Positions 16,442 to 28,405 are shown, numbered from the stretch's first letter. The stretch: 64,000 bases of DNA from Rossellomorea aquimaris TF-12 (GCF_001648555.1 NZ_LQXM01000030.1:62001-126000), one strand, 5' to 3'. The notes: generated by a model from the sequence alone, not told the origin. A program made the numbers and translations.

Positions 16442-17156
16442 TTTCATCATTCATTTTTCCTTTATAATACTCCACAAGCTCAGGATATTGAGCGAACTCT
16501 TTTTTACCTGTATCACTTAAATCATATACTCCTCTTTTGACGCGTTCAAACCAACGATAATAATTTTTTTGGAGAATAGAAGAGGTTTTGTCACCGGTCC
16601 CCATTTCTTTAAGAGCCTTCGGAGACATCGGACCATTTTTCTCCAGAAAACAGGCTATGTGGATACAGCTTTCTTTGTACGCCGTCATGATTTTCGTTTT
16701 ATTGCTGCCTCCTGTATTGTAATCGGCACTTCTTCCTTCGATCTCTTTAATTAGTGACAAACGTTTTTTCTTACTGTATTTCATACTCTTTTTACGGTCA
16801 AAGGGTTCAGGATGAAAGACAAAGTCGATCTTAGGGGTGTTACCATTGAGCGAAACCGTGATAAGGCCTAAATCCAAACGACGAACCAAATGACACACGT
16901 CACTCCATCGTTTTGAACGAAGACGTTTCGGCTTTGGGATCGCAATGTACACCAAGTCAGTGAGTCTTTGACGTTTGGCAGCTTGAATTAGAAGGTCAAT
17001 GGTCAAGGACAGCTTAAGCTCGACGATTACGAGATCCTCATCTTTAACAGCCGTTAAATCACAATCATTCACTTCCCCATTCACACGATACCCTAGCTTT
17101 GTAAAATGTTTTTGTATAGGTTGATAGAGGTCTACTTCCTTTTTTTTCTGATTCAT
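16431..17156 (-). CDS. DUF2161-type PD-(D/E)XK nuclease-like protein
   Basis: The 241-residue protein has an N-terminal restriction-endonuclease-like core: CDLTAV, then VIVELKLS, the D...ExK pattern, with a following Gln-rich helix (IQAAKRQ). The C-terminal part is basic and may be a winged-helix (PMSPKALKEMG, VYDLSDTGKKEF). It looks like the DUF2161 family, a putative PD-(D/E)XK phosphodiesterase without known substrate. ATG at 17156 has AAAGG nine bases upstream. It is monocistronic. Confidence 0.75.
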   Translation of the reverse strand: MNQKKKEVDLYQPIQKHFTKLGYRVNGEVNDCDLTAVKDEDLVIVELKLSLTIDLLIQAAKRQRLTDLVYIAIPKPKRLRSKRWSDVCHLVRRLDLGLITVSLNGNTPKIDFVFHPEPFDRKKSMKYSKKKRLSLIKEIEGRSADYNTGGSNKTKIMTAYKESCIHIACFLEKNGPMSPKALKEMGTGDKTSSILQKNYYRWFERVKRGVYDLSDTGKKEFAQYPELVEYYKGKMNDERKT

Positions 17157-17278
17157 ATGTAAATACCTTTCTCGTGAAAAATTATTCTATCTAAAAGTAT
17201 AGAGCATTTTCAGGAGAAACGAAATGTCACGATGAGGGTGTGTTAGCTTCTAGACGGGTTTTTACGCCTAATTGGACT

Positions 17279-17372
17279 TTTATCGGCGAAATTAATGGAT
17301 TTATCGGCGAAATTTCAATTTTATCAGGGAAATCACTACGTTTATCAGCGAAATTTAAAATATATCAGCGAG
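17279..17372 (-). repeat. Array B: five TTTATCGGCGAAATT-type units, 20-21 bp period
   Basis: On the plus strand TTATCGGCGAAATT or TTATCAGCGAAATT recurs with the A of TTATC at 17282, 17303, 17323, 17344 and 17364 (steps 21, 20, 21, 20). Read on the minus strand the units begin CGCCGATAAA. The flank at 17384 contains TTTTCGACACC. It lies in the gap between the 5' end of the DUF2161 gene and the gltB terminator; no gene is seen there. Confidence 0.8.
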
Positions 17373-17440
17373 CTAACGATTTTTCGACACCACCACACAC
17401 AAATCGACACATCCCCTTACAACCACTCTCTTACCCCATA

Positions 17441-17484
17441 AAAAAAGGACCTCACAAGTGGGCGATTAAGCCCACTGGAGGTCC
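17441..17484 (-). terminator. Terminator after glutamate synthase operon
   Basis: A two-part stem GGACCTC/GAGGTCC and AGTGGGC/GCCCACT is followed on the minus strand by T8. Its outer part continues into GTCCGTCCCTC, the dispersed GAGGGACGGACCTC repeat. Confidence 0.88.
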
Positions 17485-17491
17485 GTCCCTC

Positions 17492-18979
<1,488 letters not shown>

Positions 18980-18994
18980 TCATATCCCCTCCTT

Positions 18995-21900
18995 TTATTT
19001 AGCTGGCTCTAATATTTTTGTTCCCTCTTCAAAAGCTTTCATCTCAGCATCAAATTTCTCAAGACCGCTGTTTTCAAGCTCTGAAATTCTTTCTCTCATC
19101 TTCAAATATGACTTAGGAATGACTCGCACGAATTTAGACAGGTACGCATCCCAATTAGACAATATTTTCTTCCCATTCGCACTCTGAGTGTATTCTACAT
19201 ATTGCTGAATCATATCGTAAACTTCCTTTGTTTCCTCTGGATCAAATAACGGTTGAATAAGGACAAGCTCTTGGTTACATCTTGATCTAAACGTATCATC
19301 TTCATCAAGGACGTAAGCGACTCCACCAGACATACCAGCGGCAAAATTTCGGCCGGTGCTGCCTAATACGACAACTTTTCCACCCGTCATATATTCACAA
19401 GCATGGTCTCCAACACTTTCAACAACTACTTGTGCTCCACTATTTCGAACGCAGAAGCGTTCTCCTGCTACACCATAGATATAGGCTTCTCCTGCTGAGG
19501 CACCGTAGAAAGAAACATTTCCGATGATGGTATTGCGTTCAGGGATGAATGTAGAATTCGGATCAGGGTGAACGATGATTTTCCCGCCTGATAGTCCTTT
19601 TCCTACGAAGTCATTTGAGTCTCCAATGAGTCTTAATGTTAATCCTTTAGGAATGAAAGCTCCGAAGCTTTGACCAGCAGACCCTTTGAAGGTTAACTTA
19701 ATTGTGTCCTCTGGCAATCCATCTGCACCATAGCGTTTCGTAATTTCACTACCAAGCATGGTTCCTGTTACTCGGTGGATATTTCGAATAGCAGTGGTCC
19801 ACTCAACAGGGTCTCCCGTTTCCAGAGTTTCTCTGCATCTAGGAATAAGCTCCTGATAATCCAGGGTTTTCTCTAATTCATGGTCTTGCTTTTTCGTTGC
19901 ATATCGTCCCACTTTTTCAGGAACGTCCGGTTGATAAAGGAGAGCTGATAAGTCGATGCCTTTCCCTTTCCAGTGGTCGATGGCTTCATTGGTTTGGAGG
20001 ATATCTGTACGGCCAATCATTTCATTAATCGTTCTGAAACCAAGCTGAGCCATTAGTTCCCTTGCTTCTTGAGCAACAAAACGCATAAAGTTCGCTACAT
20101 GCTCCGGGTCCCCCATGTATTTTTTTCTAAGCTCAGGGTCTTGGGTTGCAATTCCCACTGGACATGTATTCATATGACATACACGCATCATGACGCAGCC
20201 AAGAACAACAAGCGGGGCAGTTGAGAAACCATACTCTTCAGCTCCAAGTAAGGATGCAATCACAACGTCTCTACCTGTCATCATTTTCCCATCTGCTTCG
20301 ACAACAATTCGATCGCGAAGACGGTTCAAAAGGAGGGTTTGGTGAGCTTCTGCAAGTCCAATTTCCCATGGTAAGCCAGTATGCTTCAGACTTGTTCGAG
20401 GGGCTGCTCCTGTTCCCCCGTCATATCCACTGATTAAAACAACGTCCGCTCTTCCTTTTGCCACTCCAGCTGCAATGGTTCCAACACCTACTGCTGAAAC
20501 AAGTTTTACACTGATTCGGGCATTAGGATTAGCATTTTTTAAGTTATAGATGAGCTCCGCTAAATCTTCAATGGAGTAAATATCATGATGAGGTGGTGGA
20601 GAAATTAACTCAACTCCAGGAGTCGATCCCCTTACCTCTGCCACCCAAGGATAGACTTTTTTACCAGGTAGGTGACCACCTTCACCTGGTTTTGCCCCTT
20701 GAGCTACTTTGATTTGAATTTCATCTGCGTTCACCAAGTAATGGCTCGTCACACCAAAGCGTCCTGAAGCTACCTGCTTAATGGAGCTTCGACGAGAATC
20801 ACCATTTTCATCAGGAGTAAAACGGTTTGGATGTTCTCCACCTTCACCGGAATTACTTCTTCCACCGATTTTATTCATAGCAATGGCTAATGCTTCATGT
20901 GCTTCCTGACTAATCGAACCAAAAGACATGGCACCTGTTTTGAAACGGCGACAGATTTCTTCTACTGATTCCACCTCTTCAATCGGAATAGGCTTTGATT
21001 CTTTGAAAGAAAGAAGACCACGAAGAGATTGAAGATTTTGTTTTTCATCCGTTAACATGTTGGAATATTTTTTGAACAAATCATAATTGTTTGTTCGACA
21101 AGCATGCTGAAGGGTATGAATGGTACTTGGATTGTAGGCGTGATCTTCACCGTTTTTACGGTATTGGAATTCATCGCCTGAATCTAAGGTCCTGTTCCCA
21201 TCTTTCCGGTCATTAAATGCTTTTCCGTGTCTTAATAGAACTTCTTTTTCAATTAGATCCATGCCAATACCGCCTAATCTGGACGGAGTACGAGTAAAAT
21301 ATTTATCGATGACATCTTTACGGATTCCAACTGCTTCAAAAATTTGAGCACCACGATAGCTTTGAATTGTTGAAATTCCCATTTTGGACAATACCTTGAT
21401 GACACCATCGGTTACGGCTTGAACATAGGTATTCACAGCATCCTCATAGGTTTGTTCCGGAAGCTCACCCTTATTAATCAGGTCGCGAAGGGTTTCAAAT
21501 GCAAGATACGGATTAATTGCTTCAGCACCGTATCCAAGTAGTGCCGCGTAGTGATGAACTTCTCTTGGCTCACCTGATTCAAGGAGAATACTGACAGTGG
21601 TTCTTGTTCCTTTTCGAATCAGATGGTGATGAAGTCCTGAGACTGCAAGCAGTGCGGGAATCGCAGCTCTCTCTTTCTGTACTCCTCTATCGGATAGAAT
21701 GATGAGAGTCGCGCCGTTTTCAATTTCCTGGTCTGCTTTTGCAAAAAGAGAATCTAAGGTTTTATCAAGCTGATCCTCTTCCTCCGTTGCATTAAACAAA
21801 ATGGATAATGTAACAGCTTTAAAACCCTTTTCCGTTTGATGACGTAGCTTTTCCAATTCTAACCCAGTTAAAATAGGCGTTCTTAAATGGATATGTCTGC

Positions 21901-23581
21901 AGCTTTCTGGTATTGGATTGACAAGGTTTCCTTCTGCTCCAATGGTTGTTCCAACAGAAGTAATAATCTGCTCTCGAATCGCATCAATCGGTGGGTTTGT
22001 GACTTGGGCAAACAATTGTTTGAAGTAATTGTATAAAAGCTGAGGTTTTTTTGATAAAACAGCAAGAGGAGAATCATACCCCATAGATCCAACAGGGTCT
22101 TTCTTATCCGTTATCATCGGCTTGATGATTTTATTTATTTCCTCAGTGGTATAGCCAAATGCTTGTTGCTGCAACAAAATTTGATTATCTGCAAGATAAG
22201 CAGGCTCTTGAGTTGGTTCTGGTAAATCCTCCAGCTCGTATTTATTGTTATCTAACCAATTTCTGTATGGCTGTTCAGATGCTACACGAAGCTTGATTTC
22301 TTCATCAGGGATGATGCGACCTTTTTCCAGATCAACAAGAAGCATTTTCCCTGGTTGCAAACGATCTTTGTACACAATATCATCAGCGAAAATATCGAGT
22401 GCCCCTACTTCTGAACCAAGAACAATCATGCCTCCCTTTGTTACGTAATAACGGGCAGGTCTTAGTCCATTTCGGTCCAAACAGGCTCCAATCTGTTTTC
22501 CATCTGTAAAAACAAGAGCCGCCGGTCCATCCCATGGCTCCATTAAACAACTATGATATTCATAAAAATCCTTTTTCTTTGGGTGAATGGTTGTATCATT
22601 TTCCCAAGGCTCAGGTACCATCATCATGGCAGTGTGAGCGAGAGAGCGTCCAGAAAGGTGGAGGAACTCAAAGCAGTTATCAAACATGGAAGAGTCACTA
22701 CCTGTCTCATCAATAACCGGAAGAATTTTCTCTAAGTCTTCATCACTAAAGACACTTGAATGACACAGCTTCTCACGTGCTCTCATCCAATTCACGTTTC
22801 CACGTAATGTATTGAATTCTCCGTTATGAATGGTATAGCGGTTAGGATGTGATCGTTGCCAGCTTGGAAAGGTATTTGTACTAAAGCGGGAATGTACAAG
22901 GGCTAATGCTGACTGAAACTCAGGGTGATTGAGGTCAATATAAAAGGAGTCTAGCTGCTCCGGAATAAGCATCCCTTTGTACACTATGGTAGTTGAAGAT
23001 AAACTGCAAAGGTATATATCCTCCAGTCCTTCAACGTTAGCTACTTCTTTTTCAATTCGTTTACGGATCACATATAGCTTTCGTTCAAAATCCATTCGAG
23101 TTTTAACATCATCAGATGCTCCAATGAATACTTGTCGTATAAACGGCTTCGACTTGGAAGCAACCTTTCCTACAAAGGAATCATTCAAAGGTACAGGTCG
23201 CCATCCGAGTGTTTTCTGCCCTTCTTCTTCAATGATTTTTTCAAATATTTCTTTGCTCTTCATTCTTTTATCGTAATTTTCAGGAAGAAAGACCATCCCA
23301 ATGCCATACTCACCTTCACGTGGCAGTAATATGTCTTCCTTCTCACATTGTTTTTTAAAGAAATAATGAGGAATTTGCGTTAGGATACCTGCACCGTCTC
23401 CAGTGCTTGTATCAGCTGATTGTCCTCCACGGTGCTCCAAATTACATAAAATATTAATAGCATTTTGAACTATATTGTGTGTCTTTTTGCCATCAATGTT
23501 CGCGATCATTCCAATTCCACATGCTTCATGTTCATGCGCTGGATCATACAACCCTTGCGCAACAGGAAGATTCGTTTTCAT
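18995..23581 (-). CDS. gltA: Glutamate synthase large subunit
   Basis: The 1528-residue protein begins with a short propeptide before Cys21 (EACGIGMI), the glutaminase nucleophile exposed after processing. Then follow the central domain, the FMN-binding synthase domain ([39 protein letters not shown]), the 3Fe-4S cysteines ([11 protein letters not shown]) and the C-terminal GXGXG beta-helix ([17 protein letters not shown]). Length and order are standard. In B. subtilis gltC lies divergently upstream; here no LysR gene is adjacent, so regulation by GltC, if any, is from elsewhere. Confidence 0.97.
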   Translation of the reverse strand: MKTNLPVAQGLYDPAHEHEACGIGMIANIDGKKTHNIVQNAINILCNLEHRGGQSADTSTGDGAGILTQIPHYFFKKQCEKEDILLPREGEYGIGMVFLPENYDKRMKSKEIFEKIIEEEGQKTLGWRPVPLNDSFVGKVASKSKPFIRQVFIGASDDVKTRMDFERKLYVIRKRIEKEVANVEGLEDIYLCSLSSTTIVYKGMLIPEQLDSFYIDLNHPEFQSALALVHSRFSTNTFPSWQRSHPNRYTIHNGEFNTLRGNVNWMRAREKLCHSSVFSDEDLEKILPVIDETGSDSSMFDNCFEFLHLSGRSLAHTAMMMVPEPWENDTTIHPKKKDFYEYHSCLMEPWDGPAALVFTDGKQIGACLDRNGLRPARYYVTKGGMIVLGSEVGALDIFADDIVYKDRLQPGKMLLVDLEKGRIIPDEEIKLRVASEQPYRNWLDNNKYELEDLPEPTQEPAYLADNQILLQQQAFGYTTEEINKIIKPMITDKKDPVGSMGYDSPLAVLSKKPQLLYNYFKQLFAQVTNPPIDAIREQIITSVGTTIGAEGNLVNPIPESCRHIHLRTPILTGLELEKLRHQTEKGFKAVTLSILFNATEEEDQLDKTLDSLFAKADQEIENGATLIILSDRGVQKERAAIPALLAVSGLHHHLIRKGTRTTVSILLESGEPREVHHYAALLGYGAEAINPYLAFETLRDLINKGELPEQTYEDAVNTYVQAVTDGVIKVLSKMGISTIQSYRGAQIFEAVGIRKDVIDKYFTRTPSRLGGIGMDLIEKEVLLRHGKAFNDRKDGNRTLDSGDEFQYRKNGEDHAYNPSTIHTLQHACRTNNYDLFKKYSNMLTDEKQNLQSLRGLLSFKESKPIPIEEVESVEEICRRFKTGAMSFGSISQEAHEALAIAMNKIGGRSNSGEGGEHPNRFTPDENGDSRRSSIKQVASGRFGVTSHYLVNADEIQIKVAQGAKPGEGGHLPGKKVYPWVAEVRGSTPGVELISPPPHHDIYSIEDLAELIYNLKNANPNARISVKLVSAVGVGTIAAGVAKGRADVVLISGYDGGTGAAPRTSLKHTGLPWEIGLAEAHQTLLLNRLRDRIVVEADGKMMTGRDVVIASLLGAEEYGFSTAPLVVLGCVMMRVCHMNTCPVGIATQDPELRKKYMGDPEHVANFMRFVAQEARELMAQLGFRTINEMIGRTDILQTNEAIDHWKGKGIDLSALLYQPDVPEKVGRYATKKQDHELEKTLDYQELIPRCRETLETGDPVEWTTAIRNIHRVTGTMLGSEITKRYGADGLPEDTIKLTFKGSAGQSFGAFIPKGLTLRLIGDSNDFVGKGLSGGKIIVHPDPNSTFIPERNTIIGNVSFYGASAGEAYIYGVAGERFCVRNSGAQVVVESVGDHACEYMTGGKVVVLGSTGRNFAAGMSGGVAYVLDEDDTFRSRCNQELVLIQPLFDPEETKEVYDMIQQYVEYTQSANGKKILSNWDAYLSKFVRVIPKSYLKMRERISELENSGLEKFDAEMKAFEEGTKILEPAK

Positions 23582-23942
23582 CTAGCGTCCCCCTCTTCAA
23601 AACTTGTATTATTTCAAGATAATAAATGATTAATTAAATTTTCTTAATTTTCGTAAGTATATCATGAAATTTAGAAAAAACGAAAAATTTAGTCAATAAA
23701 AAAATGCCTTTCACACCTCTAATTCATTGAATTTCCTCTGTGATTGCTGTGCCTATTCACCTTATTTAACTAAATTTTCAGAATGTTTAAATCCTTGTTA
23801 TTCCAATAAAGAAATCGCTTACATCTTTATGAATTCTTTTCTTATATTTATACATATTTAACAATCAATTCTGTCTATTTTATTCACAAAAAAAATTTTT
23901 TATTTCTTTAATTTCTTCTGTTATTTTATGAGGAACACAGTT
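23582..23942. other. Gene-free region upstream of gltA
   Basis: About 360 bases, very A+T-rich with runs of A and T. It must hold the gltA promoter. I see no clear TnrA site (TGTNA-N7-TNACA), no riboswitch and no ORF with a ribosome binding site. Confidence 0.5.
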
Positions 23943-23979
23943 AGGGACGGACCTCTGAAATGTTCAGAGGTCCGTCCCT
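23943..23979. repeat. GAGGGACGGACCTC palindrome at DinB gene end
   Basis: AGGGACGGACCTCTGA pairs with its complement around a five-base loop. The DinB gene stop codon overlaps one edge. T5 follows only on the plus strand, away from the gene, so it is not a normal terminator for it. Confidence 0.75.
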
Positions 23980-24445
23980 ATTTTTGCAGGAAATTCTTTA
24001 TTTGATTAAGATGATGGTGGTCGTGTTGAGCTAAGTTTGTGAAGTATTCTTTTAAGGTTATTTTGGTCGGTCCAATGGATATTTGCCTGGTCCATAAATC
24101 GTCTTCCAGTTGAGAGATTGCTTCCATAAGCCCTTGTCTCTTGGAAATAAATGATGCTAAGGTCTCTTCTCTAGTCTGATGTCTGCTCGTTTCCGATGAT
24201 TGACGATTCAGTTCTTCGACATCTGGCGCTGGAGGCAGAATGACATTGTCTAATCGAAAATATGGTATTCTCATCTCTAAAACAAATTCATCCCAAGGAA
24301 TCAAATGACCAACGGTTTCACTGATACTCCATTTATTCTCTTCCATTGGAGCTCTCCATTGCTCATTTGATAAGGTATTTAAAGACTTTACCCATTCGAT
24401 AAAGTGAGTGTGATGAGAAAGAATCTCTTGTTTACTCGTATTCAA
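23978..24445 (-). CDS. DinB-superfamily protein
   Basis: The 155-residue protein has the DinB_2 pattern: SISETVGHLIPWDEF in the first helices and LAQHDHHHLNQI near the C-terminus, giving the possible metal-binding histidines. Function is unknown; relatives include thiol-dependent transferases. The start appears to be TTG at 24445, with AAGGAG nine bases upstream. The stop overlaps a dispersed palindrome. It lies upstream of gltA on the same strand but is separated by over 350 bases, so probably is independent. Confidence 0.78.
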   Translation of the reverse strand: MNTSKQEILSHHTHFIEWVKSLNTLSNEQWRAPMEENKWSISETVGHLIPWDEFVLEMRIPYFRLDNVILPPAPDVEELNRQSSETSRHQTREETLASFISKRQGLMEAISQLEDDLWTRQISIGPTKITLKEYFTNLAQHDHHHLNQIKNFLQK

Positions 24446-24548
24446 TACAATCAGCTCCTTGACTACTTTTAGATCTCATTTGCTTCCTAAGTTAAATATA
24501 GTTCTTTCGCATTTTTTTTGGAAGATAAATGTTAGGGAAGGGAGTAAA

Positions 24549-24584
24549 AGAGGGACGGACCTCCCCGGGGAGGTCCGTCCCTCT
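24549..24584 (-). terminator. Perfect GAGGGACGGACCTC palindrome / terminator
   Basis: A 36-base perfect palindrome (18 bp arms centred on CCCCGGGG) directly follows the SRPBCC stop codon; on the minus strand TTTT follows. It shares the repeat found at 17.5, 23.9 and 27.7 kb. Confidence 0.8.
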
Positions 24585-24585
24585 A

Positions 24586-25041
24586 CTATGCTTCTTTTAT
24601 TGCTTCACTTTCTACTCTATCCATGAAGTCGGTGACAACTTTTTTGTTGTTTTTTTCTCCACCAAGTTTTAGTAGGACTTTACCTAAGAAGTTTTTGCCT
24701 GTATTTTGACCTTGGTAGATGAATTTTGTTTGGTTTTCTTCTAGTTTGATGAGGGTGAATGCAGCTTCAATATCGAATGCATTGGCTAGTGAGAAGCCGA
24801 TTTTATTATGTTTTTTCTCTGGAGTATTTTCATATTCAAGGTCCTCTACAATATAGGTTTCCACTCTTTTTCCTTCTTTGTATTTTTGTCGATAGGTTGA
24901 ACCTACAACGCCTTCTTTCCTTTCAAGTACTTTGTTTTCAATCACATTCGGCATGATCCGCTGAATGTTTTCAATTTCAAACAAGTTCCACATAACTTCA
25001 ATATTGACTGGAATGGTTCGTTCTTCATGCCATTTAATCAT
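24586..25041 (-). CDS. SRPBCC-fold protein
   Basis: The 151-residue protein has the START/Bet v1-like polyketide-cyclase pattern: an opening WHEERTIPVNIEVMWNLF, a central VGSTYRQKY strand and a final amphipathic helix. Such proteins bind hydrophobic ligands or act as cyclases; no ligand can be named. Its start overlaps the end of the MerR gene by eight bases, so the two are translationally coupled and the SRPBCC protein probably serves the ligand sensed by that regulator. Confidence 0.75.
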   Translation of the reverse strand: MIKWHEERTIPVNIEVMWNLFEIENIQRIMPNVIENKVLERKEGVVGSTYRQKYKEGKRVETYIVEDLEYENTPEKKHNKIGFSLANAFDIEAAFTLIKLEENQTKFIYQGQNTGKNFLGKVLLKLGGEKNNKKVVTDFMDRVESEAIKEA

Positions 25042-25384
25042 CTAGATCCTCTCCTATTCCCATTTCGAAAAAATCATCCATTTCTTCGATAATATTTTGA
25101 ATTCGTGTAATCTCTGTTTCTAAGTCCTGCTTCTTTGCTTTTATCAGCTTTTCCAAATTCTCAAATGACTCATCGTTCACGACAGTGAGCATTTCTTGAA
25201 TGGAAAAATTGAATCTTCTTAAATAGACGAGTAACCGTCCAACAAGATATGAACCGTTGTCATAGTATCGATAGTTGTTTTTTGGATCGATATAGACGGG
25301 CTCAAGTAATTTTATATCGGCATAATAGCGTAATGTTTCCTTGCTTAGTCCTGTCATTTTTGAGAACTCACTAACCTTGTACAT
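25034..25384 (-). CDS. MerR-family regulator
   Basis: The protein of about 116 residues has an N-terminal MerR winged helix (YKVSEFSKMTGLSKETLRYYA, shortened here) with the wing NNYRYYDNGSY and a dimer coiled coil from about residue 80. The C-terminus is short and acidic with no Cys-rich metal loop, so it probably senses an organic ligand through a partner, or stress. ATG at 25384 with GAGGGG eight bases upstream is preferred over the GTG at 25393. It is the first gene of an operon with an SRPBCC protein. Confidence 0.85.
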   Translation of the reverse strand: MYKVSEFSKMTGLSKETLRYYADIKLLEPVYIDPKNNYRYYDNGSYLVGRLLVYLRRFNFSIQEMLTVVNDESFENLEKLIKAKKQDLETEITRIQNIIEEMDDFFEMGIGEDLDD

Positions 25385-25405
25385 GCCTTCCACCCCTCAA
25401 CAAAA

Positions 25406-25436
25406 TCTTAAACTATGTAGTGCACCACACGGTCAA
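25406..25436 (-). promoter_or_regulatory. Promoter with 19-bp spacer, MerR-type
   Basis: On the minus strand TTGACC is followed 19 bases later by TTAAGA, and GTAGT...ACTAC lies as an inverted repeat around the -35 and spacer. A lengthened spacer with a dyad is the hallmark of MerR-activated promoters. It stands just before the merR-SRPBCC operon. Confidence 0.5.
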
Positions 25437-25457
25437 CTACTTTCTTTTTATAAAAAT

Positions 25458-25486
25458 AAGACCTGGCGGCCAAGGTGGCAGGTCTT
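25458..25486 (-). terminator. Terminator after mnmH
   Basis: AAGACCTG pairs with CAGGTCTT; the loop can add further pairs (CACC/GGCG). On the minus strand ATTTTTAT follows. Confidence 0.75.
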
Positions 25487-25514
25487 AAGAATTTGACGGT
25501 ATTATACTGCCCAT

Positions 25515-26564
25515 TTACCTCACTGGTAGTAAGTCGGTCTTAGACAAAAGGATTCCCTTTATCTCTTTAACCGCTTCCTCAATATTACTTACGTTTAGAG
25601 TAATCATTTGTTCCTCTGAATATTGCTGTGCCGTATGTATGTATCTCGGATCATAATAGTACTCCAATAACAATTGTAGGATTCTTTCATAGTTTCTTTC
25701 CTGTAATTCTTCTTCAATCTCGTTGGCTATTGGACTATGAATTCTTCTTTTTATTACCCGGAATGCTTCATTAAACTCTTCATGATGGTCTTGTAGTTTA
25801 TATTCTTCTAAAATATGACGAACTCTTTCTTCCATAGGCATGTTGATAAAGATATGGGTTCCTTTTTCTTTTTTCTCCAGTAAAAATCCTGGAAGCAATA
25901 GCTTACCTATTCTTTTGCTTTCCGCTTCAAACACGAAAAAAGCAGATTTTTGAAGCTTGTGGATTTCTTCAATGAGTAAGGAATCAAACGTTTTCTGATT
26001 GTTAGGATCTAAACCGATTCCACCAAAAATAGAGCCTCTATGATTGGCTAATCCTTCGATATCCAGTGTCGGGTACCCTTCTTTTTTCAGTTGCTTTAAA
26101 ATGGTGGTTTTCCCAATACCCGTTCCGCCATTTAATACATAGGCATGGGGTTTTAAGTCTACAGTCTCTAATTGATCTAAAACCCAATGGCGATAAGCTC
26201 GAACTCCCCCTTCTATGCGAAGGACTTTCACTCCCATCAAATCAAGAAATGTAGCAGCCGCCTTACTCCTCATTCCTCCACGCCAACAAAAAACCACCTT
26301 TTCTCCTTCAAGTCGTTTAATCTCTTTTATAAATTGTGGGAGTTTAGCAGAAAACAGCTCCAGACCCCGATCCGTCGCTTTCTCAGCACTTGCTTGTTTA
26401 TACAGTGTACCTACCTCTGCTCTTTCCTCATCATCAAACACCGGTATATTCACACTTCCAGGAATGGTCATCTCTTCGAATTCAGAAGGTGATCTGACAT
26501 CGATAAACACGAACTTATTTCGGTCCAGATGAATCAATTCATTTATTGTCATGTCCTTAAACAT
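25515..26564 (-). CDS. mnmH: tRNA 2-selenouridine synthase
   Basis: The 349-residue protein has an N-terminal rhodanese domain with active Cys93 in VVFCWRGGMRS, then a P-loop domain with Walker A GGTGIGKT near residue 147. This is the MnmH (YbbB/SelU) layout. The enzyme replaces sulphur with selenium at the wobble 2-thiouridine of certain tRNAs by way of a geranylated intermediate, using selenophosphate. No selD is in the window, so whether selenium is really used cannot be judged. ATG follows GGAG. It is monocistronic. Confidence 0.92.
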   Translation of the reverse strand: MFKDMTINELIHLDRNKFVFIDVRSPSEFEEMTIPGSVNIPVFDDEERAEVGTLYKQASAEKATDRGLELFSAKLPQFIKEIKRLEGEKVVFCWRGGMRSKAAATFLDLMGVKVLRIEGGVRAYRHWVLDQLETVDLKPHAYVLNGGTGIGKTTILKQLKKEGYPTLDIEGLANHRGSIFGGIGLDPNNQKTFDSLLIEEIHKLQKSAFFVFEAESKRIGKLLLPGFLLEKKEKGTHIFINMPMEERVRHILEEYKLQDHHEEFNEAFRVIKRRIHSPIANEIEEELQERNYERILQLLLEYYYDPRYIHTAQQYSEEQMITLNVSNIEEAVKEIKGILLSKTDLLPVR

Positions 26565-26695
26565 GCACTCTCCACCTTTCTAAACCTATCTACCTATCAT
26601 TTCCTCTTTTTGCTTTTAGTAGACAATATTTCCTAATACATGAAGTTTACCAAAGTTAAAATCATTCTGTACATATACTTTACATTCTCTATACC

Positions 26696-26730
26696 AAAAA
26701 AGCGCCTTGATTCCATCAAGGCGCTTTTTT
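26696..26730. terminator. Strong terminator after methyltransferase gene
   Basis: GCGCCTTGAT pairs with ATCAAGGCGC around TCC, flanked by A6 and T6. Confidence 0.92.
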
Positions 26731-26733
26731 CAC

Positions 26734-27339
26734 TTAATATTTTAATCCATAAACCAAAAACCTCTCGTACAGGTTGTGCTCATGGATGCCAGTAAGGTTG
26801 ATTTCTTTCTTCAATTCAAATAAAGGATGATCCTCTAAGTAATGAATATAATCATCGGATACATAATACAGCATGAGCTCAATATTTCGTGGTGAAGTCT
26901 CAAGTGAGTAGAGAATATTGTTCATGACCTTCATGAAAATTTCAACAGAGAAAGGATTAAAAAAGTAAAAGCGATTGTCCTCAGGATGAACTTCATAATC
27001 TTCAGCGAACGTGCATTCAAAGTGAATGGTGTTATTTCCTTTATGTTTTTGACCATAGCTTGTACGATTTTCCAGAGCCTTTCGATAAAACGATTCATTC
27101 ATTTCGATTCCTACAACAGTTGAATGAAATAAATAGTGAATCAAAAAGTTCAATCGACCTTTTCCACATCCAAAATCGACTACCCGGTCACTGCTTTTCA
27201 ATTCATATTGTTGAAACAAGGCTTTTAGTGCATGGTAAGGGGTCGGTTCATATCGATGGTAATGGATCGATCGGTGAACCGCCATTTTATCCTTTCCAGT
27301 TTTAATATTGAGTAAATCATCATAATAGTGTTCGCTCAT
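26734..27339 (-). CDS. Class I SAM-dependent methyltransferase
   Basis: The 201-residue protein contains motif I VVDFGCGKGRL and the acidic VGIEMNESF of motif II, then FFNPFSVEIF, a possible catalytic-loop region. The N-terminus is long before motif I (about 50 residues). The substrate is unknown. It follows the C45 peptidase gene by ten bases, with AAGGAG before its ATG, so the two form an operon. Confidence 0.82.
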   Translation of the reverse strand: MSEHYYDDLLNIKTGKDKMAVHRSIHYHRYEPTPYHALKALFQQYELKSSDRVVDFGCGKGRLNFLIHYLFHSTVVGIEMNESFYRKALENRTSYGQKHKGNNTIHFECTFAEDYEVHPEDNRFYFFNPFSVEIFMKVMNNILYSLETSPRNIELMLYYVSDDYIHYLEDHPLFELKKEINLTGIHEHNLYERFLVYGLKY

Positions 27340-27349
27340 AGTTTACTCC

Positions 27350-28405
27350 TTAAAGAAACCAATCTGCATTCTTATCCATATGAACAAATGGAATATCCGT
27401 TTCGATTTCTCCAGTCATACGCTTCATATTAACATCTTCTCCAAGAAGCCATCTTGCAAAATCGATTGTTACTGGTTCTCGATTTCCACCCAATGCAAAC
27501 CAGGCTTTTAAATCCTTGGGAAAGTAAGCCGATGTATGGATGGTCCCTGCCCAGCTTCCATATAAGTCCGAAAAGATTCCTTTATCCTTATCATTCAATA
27601 ACCGGAATGCTTCCCGTGCATCAGACACTTGACTTTCCTTCAATACCGATAACCTCCGCATCGAATCAACCAAATGGTTCCGATTCTCACCCTTCATCAC
27701 CTCAAAATGATTCGTACAAATATTTGAGGGACGGACCTCCACTCCACGAGGGGAAGTTTCCACAACATAGGTGTCACCACTCTTGTCATACACCACATAA
27801 CTAAAGGAATGACGATGTGGAATTTCCTTTAGCATATGGACTGCCTCTAAGACATTCCCACACGATTCAAGTATCAACCGCCCAATCATACAACAGATGA
27901 AGCCCTCACCAGGTTTTTTACGATGCATGAAGTTGTAGCCAATAGCCAAGCCTTTTTCATTCATTCCATCCATTCTGCCGGTTACCCGCTGACTAGGTCC
28001 TACAATGGCATATCCTCCATCACTCGGTTGAAAGAACACATACCGACCTTCGTATGTCTTTGGATGATAATCATAATTCCGAATGAGGTAAGAATCTCCT
28101 GTTATGATGGAGCAACCAGATCGTACGTAATCTAAGCGATATCCCCCAAACTCTTGAAGTACTCGTTCCATTGGCCACTGAAGAGCAGCCTCAAGACCTA
28201 ATAGTTCATCCCATACTCCAGGAGCAAACTCTGTAATCGCTTCCTTCACTTCCTCGATCTCAATTATGAAACGGGGCTTTCTCACCTTCCATTGATTCTT
28301 ACGGTTTTGAACCGTCAAGGAATTCTTTATTCGTTCACCTTGCATAACGCCAAAGTCATAATGAGTTCCACGAAATTGAATTACGTCTGTATAAATTTCC
28401 TTCAT
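27350..28405 (-). CDS. C45-family peptidase / acyl-CoA:6-APA acyltransferase-like protein
   Basis: The 351-residue protein fits the C45 Ntn-hydrolase family. RSGCSIITG marks the likely autoprocessing site before nucleophile Cys98, followed by YLIRNYDYHP and the GRMDGMNEKGLAIG element. Relatives hydrolyse or exchange acyl groups on amides; the Bacillus substrate is unknown. The gene carries an exact 15-base copy of the dispersed GAGGGACGGACCTCC repeat at 27726-27740, encoding VEVRPS. It is the first gene of an operon with a methyltransferase. Confidence 0.85.
   Translation of the reverse strand: MKEIYTDVIQFRGTHYDFGVMQGERIKNSLTVQNRKNQWKVRKPRFIIEIEEVKEAITEFAPGVWDELLGLEAALQWPMERVLQEFGGYRLDYVRSGCSIITGDSYLIRNYDYHPKTYEGRYVFFQPSDGGYAIVGPSQRVTGRMDGMNEKGLAIGYNFMHRKKPGEGFICCMIGRLILESCGNVLEAVHMLKEIPHRHSFSYVVYDKSGDTYVVETSPRGVEVRPSNICTNHFEVMKGENRNHLVDSMRRLSVLKESQVSDAREAFRLLNDKDKGIFSDLYGSWAGTIHTSAYFPKDLKAWFALGGNREPVTIDFARWLLGEDVNMKRMTGEIETDIPFVHMDKNADWFL
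27726..27740. repeat. GAGGGACGGACCTCC repeat copy inside a coding sequence
   Basis: This 15-mer is identical to half of the palindrome at 24549 and to the outer arm at 17478. Here only one arm is present, in frame. Confidence 0.7.
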
